From: Candidatus Kaistia colombiensis
GTDB lineage: Bacteria > Pseudomonadota > Alphaproteobacteria > Rhizobiales > Kaistiaceae
Length of the DNA: 64,000 nucleotides
Direction of reading: 5' to 3'
NCBI GenBank assembly: GCA_029203105.1
Contig: CP119318.1
Location: 2,990,501 to 3,054,500 of the forward strand
Shown here: piece after piece, positions 46,466 to 54,548 of the stretch
Position numbering within the stretch: the first letter of the stretch is position 1
Layout: every line of letters begins with the position of its first letter
Made by a program: the position numbers and the translations under genes
Notes under the pieces: model-generated
Databases searched by the model: none
What the model saw: only the letters and a program-made list of their open reading frames with translations
What the model was told of the DNA's origin: nothing

Positions 46466-46496
46466 CCGCGCGCAGTCTTCGAGAGACTAGCCATCG

Positions 46497-46534
46497 ATCC
46501 CGGCGCGGAGAAATCCACGCCGGGATTTCTGTTT
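46497..46534 (+). terminator. Terminator of tctCBA
   Basis: A 9-bp stem ATCCCGGCG (46497-46505) with CGCCGGGAT (46518-46526), a 12-nt loop and a TTCTGTTT tail. It lies 31 bases after the tctA stop. Confidence 0.6.
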
Positions 46535-46684
46535 CGGCGGGATCGAGCCGTTCGACCCGGGCAAAAAGCGTTGCAATCCTGTCGCTCTCTTCCACATAAG
46601 AGATAGTGCCCGGGTCACGGCGCCGCCTGCGTCGCGAAGCCGATGACGGGTATTTCCCGACAATTCACGGAGAGAACGAGCCGC

Positions 46685-46942
46685 ATGCCATCCATCCGTT
46701 TCGGCAACAAAGCGATTCCGCTTCCCAAGAACCGGACTGCCCGCGTTGCGATCGGAAGCGGCTTCCTGCTCGGTGGCGCACTCGGTTTCCTGCCGGTTCT
46801 GGGCTTCTGGATGGTGCCGGTCGGGCTGGTCGTACTGTCGCATGACTCGCCGCGCGTCCGCCGTATTCGCCGCAAGTCGGAAGTGGCGCTGCTGCGCCGT
46901 TGGGCCAAATGGCAGGGCAAGACGGCACCTGCCGCCAAGTAA
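46685..46942 (+). CDS. Small membrane protein (PGPGW-like)
   Basis: An 85-residue protein: a basic N-terminal part, then hydrophobic segments (VAIGSGFLLGGALGFLPVLG and FWMVPVGLVVLS) and a basic C-terminal tail (RRIRRKSEVALLRRWAKWQ). This layout resembles the PGPGW putative transmembrane family, though the name motif is not exact. The ATG follows GGAGAG at a good distance. It stands alone before the cobalamin riboswitch. Function unknown. Confidence 0.65.
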   Translation: MPSIRFGNKAIPLPKNRTARVAIGSGFLLGGALGFLPVLGFWMVPVGLVVLSHDSPRVRRIRRKSEVALLRRWAKWQGKTAPAAK

Positions 46943-47029
46943 GACTGCGCCTCCTGCCAGGGAAGAGCGCCCCCGTCGCCATGAGGCGCGGCTTGCGCCG
47001 GGACCGCAATCAATCTAGCGTCATTTTGC

Positions 47030-47222
47030 GTCGGTTCCCCCGATGGGCCCAAGGCTCAGGGGGATGAAATGGGAATTCGGTGCGGAATGACCCTTTATGG
47101 GATTCCAAAACCGAAGCTGCCCCCGCAACTGTAAGCGGCGAGCGACCTCGCGATGGCCACTGGGAAACCGGGAAGGCGTCGAGGAAGCAGCGACCCGTGA
47201 GCCAGGAGACCAGCCAGCGCCT
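47030..47222 (+). ncRNA. Cobalamin (AdoCbl) riboswitch upstream of cbtB
   Basis: The conserved core elements are present in order: GGGAATTCGGTGCGG, the CCCCCGCAACTGTAAGC block, GGCCACTGGGAAACCGGGAAG and the B12-box region GAGCCAGGAGACC. The boundaries are approximate. Just downstream a 7-bp hairpin (AGCCGTC 47233-47239 with GACGGCT 47245-47251) abuts the Shine-Dalgarno AAGGAG of cbtB, suggesting translational control. By family knowledge, bound adenosylcobalamin turns the downstream genes off. Confidence 0.93.
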
Positions 47223-47262
47223 CATACCAACCAGCCGTCGGTGGGACGGCTAAGGAGACGCT

Positions 47263-47469
47263 ATGACCCATTTCATCAATACCGTGAATCGTGCGACCTC
47301 GTCGGCTACCGCCGGCACGCAGACGCGCGCGACTTCGCGCATCGTCCCGGCGCTGTTCGCCGTCGGCTTCGGCCTGTTCCTGTTCGTCGGCACCGGCTTT
47401 GCCGCGCCGAGCCTGATCCATAATGCGACGCATGACACACGGCATTCCCTCGGCTTGCCCTGCCACTGA
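47263..47469 (+). CDS. cbtB: Cobalt transporter subunit CbtB
   Basis: A 68-residue membrane protein with one membrane span (VPALFAVGFGLFLFVGTGFA) and the C-terminal histidine-rich motif HNATHDTRHSLGLPCH that defines CbtB. With CbtA it forms a B12-regulated cobalt importer. AAGGAG precedes the ATG, immediately after the riboswitch and its platform hairpin. First gene of the cobalamin operon. Confidence 0.93.
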   Translation: MTHFINTVNRATSSATAGTQTRATSRIVPALFAVGFGLFLFVGTGFAAPSLIHNATHDTRHSLGLPCH

Positions 47470-47485
47470 CGCCATAGGATCCAAC

Positions 47486-48244
47486 ATGTTCAAGACCATC
47501 ATCCTGAGCGCCTTCGGCGCAGGGCTTGCCGTGGGCGTTGCGCTGTCCGTGGTGCAGGCTGTCACCACCGAGCCGTTGATCCTGCACGCCGAAACCTTCG
47601 AGAACGCCGAGCCGGCTCCCGCCGTAGCGAGCGCGCCGCACGAGCATTCTTCGACTGAGGCGCATGCTCATGAGGCAGCGGCTGCTCCCGTCGCCACCGA
47701 GGCCGCCGCACCGGCGCATGAGCATGACGAAGACGCCTGGTCGCCGGCCGATGGCTTCGAGCGCTCCGCCTATACGCTGATCGCCAACCTGCTGATGGGG
47801 GTCGCCGTCTCGGCCGTCCTGCTCGGCCTGATGACGATCCGTGGCGGCAAGATCGATGCGCGCACCGGCGTGCTCTGGGGCGTCGCCGGCTTCTTCGCCG
47901 CTTCGCTGCTGCCCTCGCTTGGCCTGTCGCCGGAGCTTCCCGGCACGGCCGCCGCCGAGATCACCTCGCGCCAGATCTGGTGGCTTTCGACCGCCGCCGC
48001 TTCCGCCATCGGGCTTGCGCTGATCGTCTTCAGCGGCTCGTGGCTGCTGAAGGTCGCCGGCCTCGTCATCGCCGTCCTGCCGCATGTCATCGGCGCGCCG
48101 GTGCCGCCGACGCTGGAAGCCTCGTATCCAGCGGCTCTGGGCGCCGAGTTCGTCGCCGCCTCGCTGGTGGTGAGCGCGCTGCTCTGGGCGCTTTCCGGCC
48201 TGTTCTCCGGCTGGCTGTATCAACGCCTTTCGCGGTCGGCCTGA
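47486..48244 (+). CDS. cbtA: Cobalt transporter subunit CbtA
   Basis: A 252-residue inner-membrane protein with about five membrane segments. The first segment (IILSAFGAGLAVGVALSVVQAV) is followed by a periplasmic loop very rich in histidine (HEHSSTEAHAHE … HEHDED), probably gathering cobalt. ATG 47486 is chosen because it starts just before the first segment. CbtA normally pairs with CbtB as here. The next gene starts four bases downstream. Confidence 0.92.
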   Translation: MFKTIILSAFGAGLAVGVALSVVQAVTTEPLILHAETFENAEPAPAVASAPHEHSSTEAHAHEAAAAPVATEAAAPAHEHDEDAWSPADGFERSAYTLIANLLMGVAVSAVLLGLMTIRGGKIDARTGVLWGVAGFFAASLLPSLGLSPELPGTAAAEITSRQIWWLSTAAASAIGLALIVFSGSWLLKVAGLVIAVLPHVIGAPVPPTLEASYPAALGAEFVAASLVVSALLWALSGLFSGWLYQRLSRSA

Positions 48245-48248
48245 GATC

Positions 48249-48797
48249 GTGACATCCCCCGCGCCGCGCACGGCGCTCATCCTCGGCGGTGCTCGCTCCG
48301 GCAAGAGCCGATTCGCCGAGGATATCGTGGCCCGCACCGGGCTGCCCGCCGCCTATCTGGCTACGGCCGAGATCCGCGATGCTGAAATGCAGGCGCGGAT
48401 TTCGACGCATCGCGACCGGCGCGGCCTCGACTGGACCACAGTGGAAGAGCCGCTCGACCTGACCGGCAGACTCGCTGCATTGGCGGATCCGACCCGCGTC
48501 ATCCTCGTCGACTGCCTGACGCTCTGGCTTTCCAATTTGATGGAAGCGGAGCGAGACGTGGCCCGCGAGGGCGACGCACTCGCGGCACAGCTCGCCGAGG
48601 CGAGGGGGCCAATCGTGCTCGTCTCGAATGAGGTCGGCTCCGGCATCGTGCCGATGAACGCGCTCGCCCGCCGCTTCGCCGACGAGCAGGGTCGCCTCAA
48701 CCAGAAGATCGCCGCGGCGGTCCAGACCGTCTTTCTCGTGGCCGCCGGCCTTCCGGTGCGCCTGAAGCCCAATCCCAATCCGGAGTTCGTCCTTTGA
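48249..48797 (+). CDS. cobU: Bifunctional adenosylcobinamide kinase / adenosylcobinamide-phosphate guanylyltransferase
   Basis: A 182-residue enzyme (called CobP in aerobic-pathway nomenclature) that phosphorylates adenosylcobinamide and converts it to the GDP form. The P-loop GGARSGKSRFAED is at residues about 12-24. The active-site region contains ISTHRDRRGLDWTTVEEP, with the conserved His, and DCLTLWLSNLM; SNEVGSGIVPMNALARRFAD is diagnostic. The GTG start at 48249 follows cbtA closely. The stop overlaps the TTG start of cobW. Confidence 0.93.
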   Translation: MTSPAPRTALILGGARSGKSRFAEDIVARTGLPAAYLATAEIRDAEMQARISTHRDRRGLDWTTVEEPLDLTGRLAALADPTRVILVDCLTLWLSNLMEAERDVAREGDALAAQLAEARGPIVLVSNEVGSGIVPMNALARRFADEQGRLNQKIAAAVQTVFLVAAGLPVRLKPNPNPEFVL

Positions 48798-49810
48798 CCG
48801 CCCGTATCCCCGCCACCATCGTCACCGGATTTCTGGGTGCCGGAAAGACCACGCTGATCCGCAACCTGATCGCCGGCGCCGAAGGCCGTCGCATTGCGCT
48901 GATCGTGAACGAATTCGGCGACATGGGCTTTGACGGATCGCTGCTTTCCGATTGCGGCGTCGATGATTGCAAGCCGGATACGGTGATCGAACTCACCAAT
49001 GGCTGCATCTGCTGCACGGTCGCCGATGATTTCCTGCCGACCATCGAGACGCTGTTGGCGCGCGACAACCCGCCTGATCACATCGTCATCGAGACCTCGG
49101 GCCTCGCTCTGCCGCAGCCGCTGGTACGCGCCTTCACCTGGCCGACCGTCCGCCATCGCGTCACCATCGACGGCGTCATCACCGTCGTCGATGCCGAGGC
49201 CGTCGCGGCAGGCCGCTTCGCCCATGACGAGGAAGCCGTGGCGGCCCAACGCGCTGCCGACGAGTCGCTCGACCATGAGGACCCGATCGAGGAACTGTTC
49301 GAGGACCAGCTTTCCTGCGCCGATCTCATTGTCTTCTCGAAGACGGATCTCGTTGACGCAAAGCAACTTGAGGAAGTGGCCGAGATCGTTGCCCGCGATG
49401 CTCGCAAGGAAGCGCGCGTCGTCCATGCGACCGCTGCCGGCCTGCCGGCTTCGGTGTTGCTCGGTGTCGGCGCTGCAGCCGAAAACGACGCCTTCGAGCG
49501 CAAGAGCCATCACGACCTCGAAGGCGAGGAACACGATCACGACGATTTCGACACCTTCATCGTCGATGTCGCCGAATTCGCTTCCATCGACGCTTTGGCG
49601 ACCCGGGTTCGCGCTGCCATGGCGGAAAAGGGCGTGCTGCGCATCAAGGGCAGGGCGTCGGTTGCCGGCAAGGCGGCGCCTGCCGTCGTGCAGGCCGTCG
49701 GCCCGCGCGTCGATACCTATTTTGCGCCGGGCGGCGCTGCCGGCCGTCTCGTGGTGATCGGCGAGCGCGGGCTCGACCAAGCTGCCATCTCCGCGCATTT
49801 CAAGGCCTGA
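48794..49810 (+). CDS. cobW: CobW, cobalt-chaperone GTPase for cobalamin synthesis
   Basis: A 338-residue G3E-family GTPase that delivers Co(II) to the CobNST chelatase. Walker A is GFLGAGKTTLIRNL, the metal-binding CxCC is in GCICCTV, the conserved NEFGDMGFD follows Walker A, and the base-specificity motif is SKTDL. A histidine-rich stretch (KSHHDLEGEEHDHDDFD) is an additional metal site. It starts at TTG 48794 overlapping the cobU stop by four bases. It lies directly before cobN, its client. Confidence 0.94.
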   Translation: MTARIPATIVTGFLGAGKTTLIRNLIAGAEGRRIALIVNEFGDMGFDGSLLSDCGVDDCKPDTVIELTNGCICCTVADDFLPTIETLLARDNPPDHIVIETSGLALPQPLVRAFTWPTVRHRVTIDGVITVVDAEAVAAGRFAHDEEAVAAQRAADESLDHEDPIEELFEDQLSCADLIVFSKTDLVDAKQLEEVAEIVARDARKEARVVHATAAGLPASVLLGVGAAAENDAFERKSHHDLEGEEHDHDDFDTFIVDVAEFASIDALATRVRAAMAEKGVLRIKGRASVAGKAAPAVVQAVGPRVDTYFAPGGAAGRLVVIGERGLDQAAISAHFKA

Positions 49811-49813
49811 GCC

Positions 49814-52800
49814 ATGCATCTTGTCGCCGGAGAGATGGAGCGGATCGACGATGGTGGCAGCGCCGTCGATCTCGACCAGTCGCCCGGCGACATCGTCATC
49901 CTGTCGGCCGCCGATACGGAGCTCGCCGCCTTTGCGTCGGCCTTTGCGGGCGCGCCGGAAGGACCTTCGCTGCGCCTCGCCAATCTGATGCAATTGACGC
50001 ATCCCTATTCGATCGATCTCTATCTCGAAAAGACGGCCGCGAGCGCGAAGCTCGTCTTCATCCGCATGATGGGCGGCGTCGGCTATTGGCCTTATGGGCT
50101 GGAGGCGCTCAGGGCGCTGTCGCGTGCCGGCGGGCCGCAGATCGCCGTCGTGCCGGGCGAGGATCGCTGGGACGCGGCGCTGGAGGCTTACACCACCGTC
50201 GCGCCGGAGATCGCCCAAAGGCTCTGGCGCTATTGCGCCGAGGGCGGCGCGCTCAATATTGGCCGGGCGCTTGCCTATTGCAGACACGTCATCGGCGAGG
50301 GCGAACAGCCGCCGGAGCCGCAGGTCCTGCCCGAAGTCGGCTTCTACCGGCCGGGCGAGGGCGTCGTCGCGGAGGCGTTGCAGCCCGGCGATGCCGGTAG
50401 GCCTGTCGCGTTTCTGACTTTCTATCGCTCGGTCATTCCGGGTGGCTCGACTGAGCCCGTCGATGCGCTGTTCGAAGCGCTCCACCGCGAAGGCATCGCG
50501 ACGGTGGCGATCTTCGCCTCCAGCCTGAAGAACGAGGCCGCCGCCGCTTTCATCGACCAGGCATTCGATGCGTTGAACCCTGCCATCGTCCTCAACGCCA
50601 CCGCCTTTGCGATTTCACGCCCCGGCCGGGCGCATGAGCCGACTGTGCTCGACCGCGCCGGGCGGCCGGTGTTGCAGATTGTCTTTGCTGGCACCAGCCG
50701 CGAGGCATGGCTGGAATCGAGCCGGGGGCTCGGCCCGCGCGATCTGATCATGAATGTCGTGCTGCCGGAGGTGGATGGCCGCATCGGCACCCGCGCCGTC
50801 TCCTTCAAGGAAGAGATCGAGAGCGACGGCCGGACTGACAGCCGCATCGTCGCATATCGCGCCGATCGCGAGCGCATCGCCTTCGTAGCCGAGCAGGCGG
50901 CGCGCTGGATCCGGCTCGGCACGGCAGCTCCCGCCGATCGCAAAATCGCGCTCATCCTCTCCAATTACCCCGACCGTGACGGTCGATTGGCGAATGGCGT
51001 CGGCCTCGATACGCCGGAAAGTGCGGCGCGGATCGCTGCCGCTATGAAGGCATCCGGCTATGCGTTGCCTGGCTTCCCGGAAACGGGCAGGGCGCTGATG
51101 GAACGGCTGCTCGCCGGCCCGACCAACGCGCTGGCGAGGCGGATCCAAGACGGCTCAACTTCTTCACCTCTCCCTGAGGGAGAGGTCGGCCCGCAGGGCC
51201 GGGTGAGGGTTCACGGGCTATCCGGAGAGGGCGTAAACCCTCACCCGCCGGCATCGCCGTCGACCTCTCCCTCAGGGAGAGGTGAAGGGGCTTCGCTCTC
51301 CCTTGCCGACTACCGCGCATTTCATGACGCGCTGCCGCAATCCGTTCGCGACGGCCTGGCCGAACGTTGGGGCGAGCCGGAGGCGGATCCGTTCTTTGCC
51401 GACGGTGCCTTCCGCCTCGCCATTCATCGCTTCGGTAATGTCGTCGTCGGCATCCAGCCGGCGCGCGGCTATGGCATCGATCCGAAATCGACCTATCACG
51501 ACCCCGATCTCGTGCCGCCGCACCACTATCTGGCCTTCCATGCCTGGCTGCGGCGGAGTCTTGATGTCGATGCGATCGTGCATGTCGGCAAGCACGGCAA
51601 TCTGGAGTGGCTGCCCGGCAAGGCGCTCGGCCTGTCGAATGCCTGCTGGCCGGAAGTCGTGCTGGGCGCAACGCCGCTGATCTATCCCTTCATCGTCAAT
51701 GATCCGGGCGAGGGCGCGCAGGCGAAGCGCCGCGCCTCGGCCGTCGTCGTCGATCACCTGATGCCGGCGCTGACCCGTGCCGAGGCGCATGGCGCCTTCG
51801 CCGAGATCGAGACGCTGATCGACGAATATCACCTGGCGCTCGGCGCCGATCCGCGCCGCCGCGATCATCTCGAACGTGAAATCCTCGATCAGGCGGTGCG
51901 CCACGGCATCGACCGCGATCTCGGCATTGGCGGCGATGCGGATCAGGGCAGTGCGCTCCGCGCCATCGATGCGCATCTCTGCGAGATCAAGGAACTTCAA
52001 ATTCGCGACGGGCTGCACATCTTCGGCAGTTCGCCGCAGGATGAGCATCGTCTGGACACGCTGGTTGCCATCGCTCGCATCCCGCGCTCCGGCGGACGCC
52101 CGGAAGATGCCTCGCTGCATCGGACAATCGCCGCCGATCTTGGCCTCGATGGTTTCGATCCGCTCGCCTGCGATCTCGCCGCCGATTGGGAGGGCTTCCG
52201 GCCGCGGGCGCTGTTGGGGGCAACCGACGCGCCGTGGCGAACGAATGGCGACACCGTCGAGCGGATCGAGATTCTGGCCAAGGCGACCGTGCGGGCGTCT
52301 CTCGCGTCGGACAGCGCGTCGCCGACGCCCGGCCAAAATACCGCGCCCGTTCTCGACTGGATCGCAGAAGCGCTGGCGCCGTCGCTTGATCGCTGCGGGC
52401 TGGAGGAAACCGCTGCCGTCTTGACCGCGCTCGACGGCCGTTTCGTCGCCCCCGGCCCCTCCGGCGCGCCGTCGCGAGGCCGGCCGGATGTGCTGCCGAC
52501 CGGCAAGAACTTCTACTCGGTCGATACGCGTGCCGTGCCGACCGCCGCCGCCTGGCGGATCGGCAAGGCAGCCGCCGAAGCGCTTGTGCTGCGCTACATG
52601 CAGGATGAGGGCGAGTGGCCGCGCTCGGTAGCGATCTCCGCCTGGGGCACGGCGAATATGCGCACCGGCGGCGATGATATCGCGCAGGTACTGGCGCTGA
52701 TCGGCGCCGAGCCGGTCTGGGAGACCAGCACCGGCCGCGTCACCGGCTTTCGCGTGCTGACGCTCTCCGAGCTGAAGCGCCCGCGCGTCGATGTCACGCT

Positions 52801-53659
52801 GCGGATTTCCGGCATGTTCCGCGACGCGTTCCCGGAGCAGATCGACCTGATCGATTCCGCCATCCGCGCCATCGCCGCGCGCCAGGAACCGGCGGACGCC
52901 AACCCGATCGCGGCCGCGCATGGGGCAGGGCAGGATCTCGCCCGCATCTTCGGCGCCAAGCCCGGCGCCTATGGCGCTGGTCTACAGGCGATGATCGACG
53001 AGAAGATCTGGGACAGCCGTGCCGATCTCGGCGAGGCGTTCCTCGCCTGGTCCAGTTTCGCCTATGGCGGCGGCGCCGAGGGCGAGGCGGCGGGCGACCG
53101 GCTGCGCGCGCGTCTCGGCGCGACCGACGCCGTCCTGCACAACCAGGACAATCGCGAGCACGATATCCTCGACAGCGACGACTACTACCAGTTCCAGGGC
53201 GGTCTCTCGGCTTCGATCGAAGCGCTCAAGGGCGTCGCGCCCCGCCTCTATCACGGTGATCATTCGCGGCCCGAAAACCCGGTCGTTCGGCCCTTGGCGG
53301 AAGAAATCGGCCGCGTCGTGCGCGGGCGGGCGATCAACCCGAAATGGATCGCCGGCTGCATGCGCCATGGCTACAAGGGTGCTTTCGAGATGGCGGCGAC
53401 GCTCGATTATCTCTTCGCCTTCGCCGCCACCACCCACGCCGTGGGCGACCATCATTTCGATGCGCTCTACGACGCCTATATCGCCGATGAGACGGTTCGC
53501 GATTTCATCGCCGACGCCAACGAACCCGCGCTCGCCGAAATGGCCGACCGCTTTCTCGAAGCCATGGATCGCGGCCTCTGGTCGCCCCGCGCCAACAGCG
53601 CGTATGAACGACTGGCAGCGCTCGCTTCCGGCCGTCCCGCACGAAAGGAAATCGCATGA
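49814..53659 (+). CDS. cobN: Cobaltochelatase subunit CobN, with an in-frame repeat insertion
   Basis: A 1281-residue large subunit that inserts cobalt into hydrogenobyrinic acid a,c-diamide together with CobS and CobT (not in this window). The chelatase H-type sequence is clear: FHAWLRRSLDVDAIVHVGKHGNLEWLPGKALGLS, ELQIRDGLHIFG, DVTLRISGMFRDAFPEQIDLID and HNQDNREHDILDSDDYYQFQGGL. Between residues about 450 and 492 (DNA 51165-51284) lies a Pro/Gly/Ser-rich segment coded by a palindromic repeat (see separate entry); removing it restores the family's normal join ALARRI … LSLADYRAFHDAL. The ATG is three bases after cobW; the stop overlaps cobO. Confidence 0.95.
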   Translation: MHLVAGEMERIDDGGSAVDLDQSPGDIVILSAADTELAAFASAFAGAPEGPSLRLANLMQLTHPYSIDLYLEKTAASAKLVFIRMMGGVGYWPYGLEALRALSRAGGPQIAVVPGEDRWDAALEAYTTVAPEIAQRLWRYCAEGGALNIGRALAYCRHVIGEGEQPPEPQVLPEVGFYRPGEGVVAEALQPGDAGRPVAFLTFYRSVIPGGSTEPVDALFEALHREGIATVAIFASSLKNEAAAAFIDQAFDALNPAIVLNATAFAISRPGRAHEPTVLDRAGRPVLQIVFAGTSREAWLESSRGLGPRDLIMNVVLPEVDGRIGTRAVSFKEEIESDGRTDSRIVAYRADRERIAFVAEQAARWIRLGTAAPADRKIALILSNYPDRDGRLANGVGLDTPESAARIAAAMKASGYALPGFPETGRALMERLLAGPTNALARRIQDGSTSSPLPEGEVGPQGRVRVHGLSGEGVNPHPPASPSTSPSGRGEGASLSLADYRAFHDALPQSVRDGLAERWGEPEADPFFADGAFRLAIHRFGNVVVGIQPARGYGIDPKSTYHDPDLVPPHHYLAFHAWLRRSLDVDAIVHVGKHGNLEWLPGKALGLSNACWPEVVLGATPLIYPFIVNDPGEGAQAKRRASAVVVDHLMPALTRAEAHGAFAEIETLIDEYHLALGADPRRRDHLEREILDQAVRHGIDRDLGIGGDADQGSALRAIDAHLCEIKELQIRDGLHIFGSSPQDEHRLDTLVAIARIPRSGGRPEDASLHRTIAADLGLDGFDPLACDLAADWEGFRPRALLGATDAPWRTNGDTVERIEILAKATVRASLASDSASPTPGQNTAPVLDWIAEALAPSLDRCGLEETAAVLTALDGRFVAPGPSGAPSRGRPDVLPTGKNFYSVDTRAVPTAAAWRIGKAAAEALVLRYMQDEGEWPRSVAISAWGTANMRTGGDDIAQVLALIGAEPVWETSTGRVTGFRVLTLSELKRPRVDVTLRISGMFRDAFPEQIDLIDSAIRAIAARQEPADANPIAAAHGAGQDLARIFGAKPGAYGAGLQAMIDEKIWDSRADLGEAFLAWSSFAYGGGAEGEAAGDRLRARLGATDAVLHNQDNREHDILDSDDYYQFQGGLSASIEALKGVAPRLYHGDHSRPENPVVRPLAEEIGRVVRGRAINPKWIAGCMRHGYKGAFEMAATLDYLFAFAATTHAVGDHHFDALYDAYIADETVRDFIADANEPALAEMADRFLEAMDRGLWSPRANSAYERLAALASGRPARKEIA
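51165..51284. repeat. 120-bp palindromic repeat element inserted in frame within cobN
   Basis: It starts CACCTCTCCC and ends GGGAGAGGTG, with the same internal arms GGGTGAGGG and CCCTCACCC as the 19682-19804 element, and is 120 bp, exactly 40 codons. The flanking CTTCACC and GGTGAAG extend the inverted ends to 51162-51287. The small stem reads GGCCC … GGGCC here but GGCTC … GAGCC at 19.7 kb, a paired change. It encodes SPLPEGEVGPQGRVRV and further Pro/Ser/Gly residues without a stop codon. Confidence 0.9.
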
Positions 53660-54279
53660 CCGTTGAAATGACCGAAGACGAACTGAACGCGCGTCATGCC
53701 GAGAAGATGCGCAAGAAGAAGGTCGTCCGCGACAAGATCCTTGCCTCGAAGAATGTCGAGAAAGGCCTGCTGATCGTCCATACCGGCAAGGGCAAGGGCA
53801 AGTCGACGGCAGCCTTCGGCATGGCCTTCCGTTCGCTCGGCCACGGCCTGCCGGTCGCGATCGTGCAATTCGTCAAGGGTGCGATGGATACGGGCGAGCG
53901 CATGGCGCTGGAGCGCTTCGGCGATCTCGTCTCGATCAACCGGCTCGGCGAAGGTTTCACCTGGGAAACGCAGGACCGCCAGCGTGACATCGCCGCCGCT
54001 CAACACGCCTGGGAGACGGCGAAGGAACTGATCAAGAGCGGCGAATATCACCTCGTCGTGCTCGACGAGCTGAACATCGTGCTGCGCTACGACTATCTGC
54101 CGGTCGACGAGGTCGTGGCGTTCCTTTCGACCGAGAAGCCGGCCGACGTCCATGTCGTCATCACCGGCCGCAACGCGCCGGACGCGCTGATCGAGATCGC
54201 CGATCTCGTCACCGAGATGGAACTGATCAAGCACCCGTTCCGCTCCGGCGTGAAGGCGCAGCAGGGCATCGAGTTTTGA
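53656..54279 (+). CDS. cobO: Cob(I)yrinic acid a,c-diamide adenosyltransferase
   Basis: A 207-residue enzyme of the CobA/CobO/BtuR family that adds the adenosyl group to the reduced corrinoid. The unusual P-loop VHTGKGKGKSTAAFG binds ATP. Conserved blocks are VQFVKGAMDTGER, LVVLDELNIVLRYDYL and VITGRNAPDALIEIADLVTEM. The start overlaps the cobN stop (ATGA). The long charged N-terminal helix is typical. Confidence 0.95.
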   Translation: MTVEMTEDELNARHAEKMRKKKVVRDKILASKNVEKGLLIVHTGKGKGKSTAAFGMAFRSLGHGLPVAIVQFVKGAMDTGERMALERFGDLVSINRLGEGFTWETQDRQRDIAAAQHAWETAKELIKSGEYHLVVLDELNIVLRYDYLPVDEVVAFLSTEKPADVHVVITGRNAPDALIEIADLVTEMELIKHPFRSGVKAQQGIEF

Positions 54280-54361
54280 GGATTGGTGGGGGACCTCCCT
54301 ACCTTTCCCTGTAAGGACCTTCGCGCAATATCGTCGATCAACGCAGACCTTGCATTTCAGG

Positions 54362-54474
54362 TCGTCATCCCGACGAAGGTCGGGATCCATTCACACGGTA
54401 CCTTGGCCAAAAGGCTGAGATAGGGCCACCTTGGGCCGGTGTTCATGGGCCCCGGCCTTCGCCGGGGCGACGAG
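54362..54474. repeat. Palindromic repeat element, GTCATCCC … family, variant
   Basis: Left end CGTCATCCCGACGAAGGTCG followed by GGATCC, itself a hairpin; right part CCCCGGCCTTCGCCGGGGCG then ACGAG. It occupies the cobO-cobQ gap (54280-54548) with the partial CACCTCTCCC unit that follows, so this gap is mostly repeat DNA. Confidence 0.65.
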
Positions 54475-54525
54475 TTCTGGCCCATGCGGCGTAGAACGCG
54501 TCACGAAATTCGAGTCATGCAAAGA

Positions 54526-54547
54526 TCTCCTCAGGGAGAGGTGAAGA
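54526..54547. repeat. Truncated end module of the CACCTCTCCC element carrying the cobQ ribosome-binding site
   Basis: The sequence CTCCTCAGGGAGAGGTGAAG is the right end of the element, starting a few bases late. It runs directly into the cobQ ATG at 54549, so the repeat's GGGAGAGG serves as the Shine-Dalgarno. Confidence 0.7.
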
Positions 54548-54548
54548 A

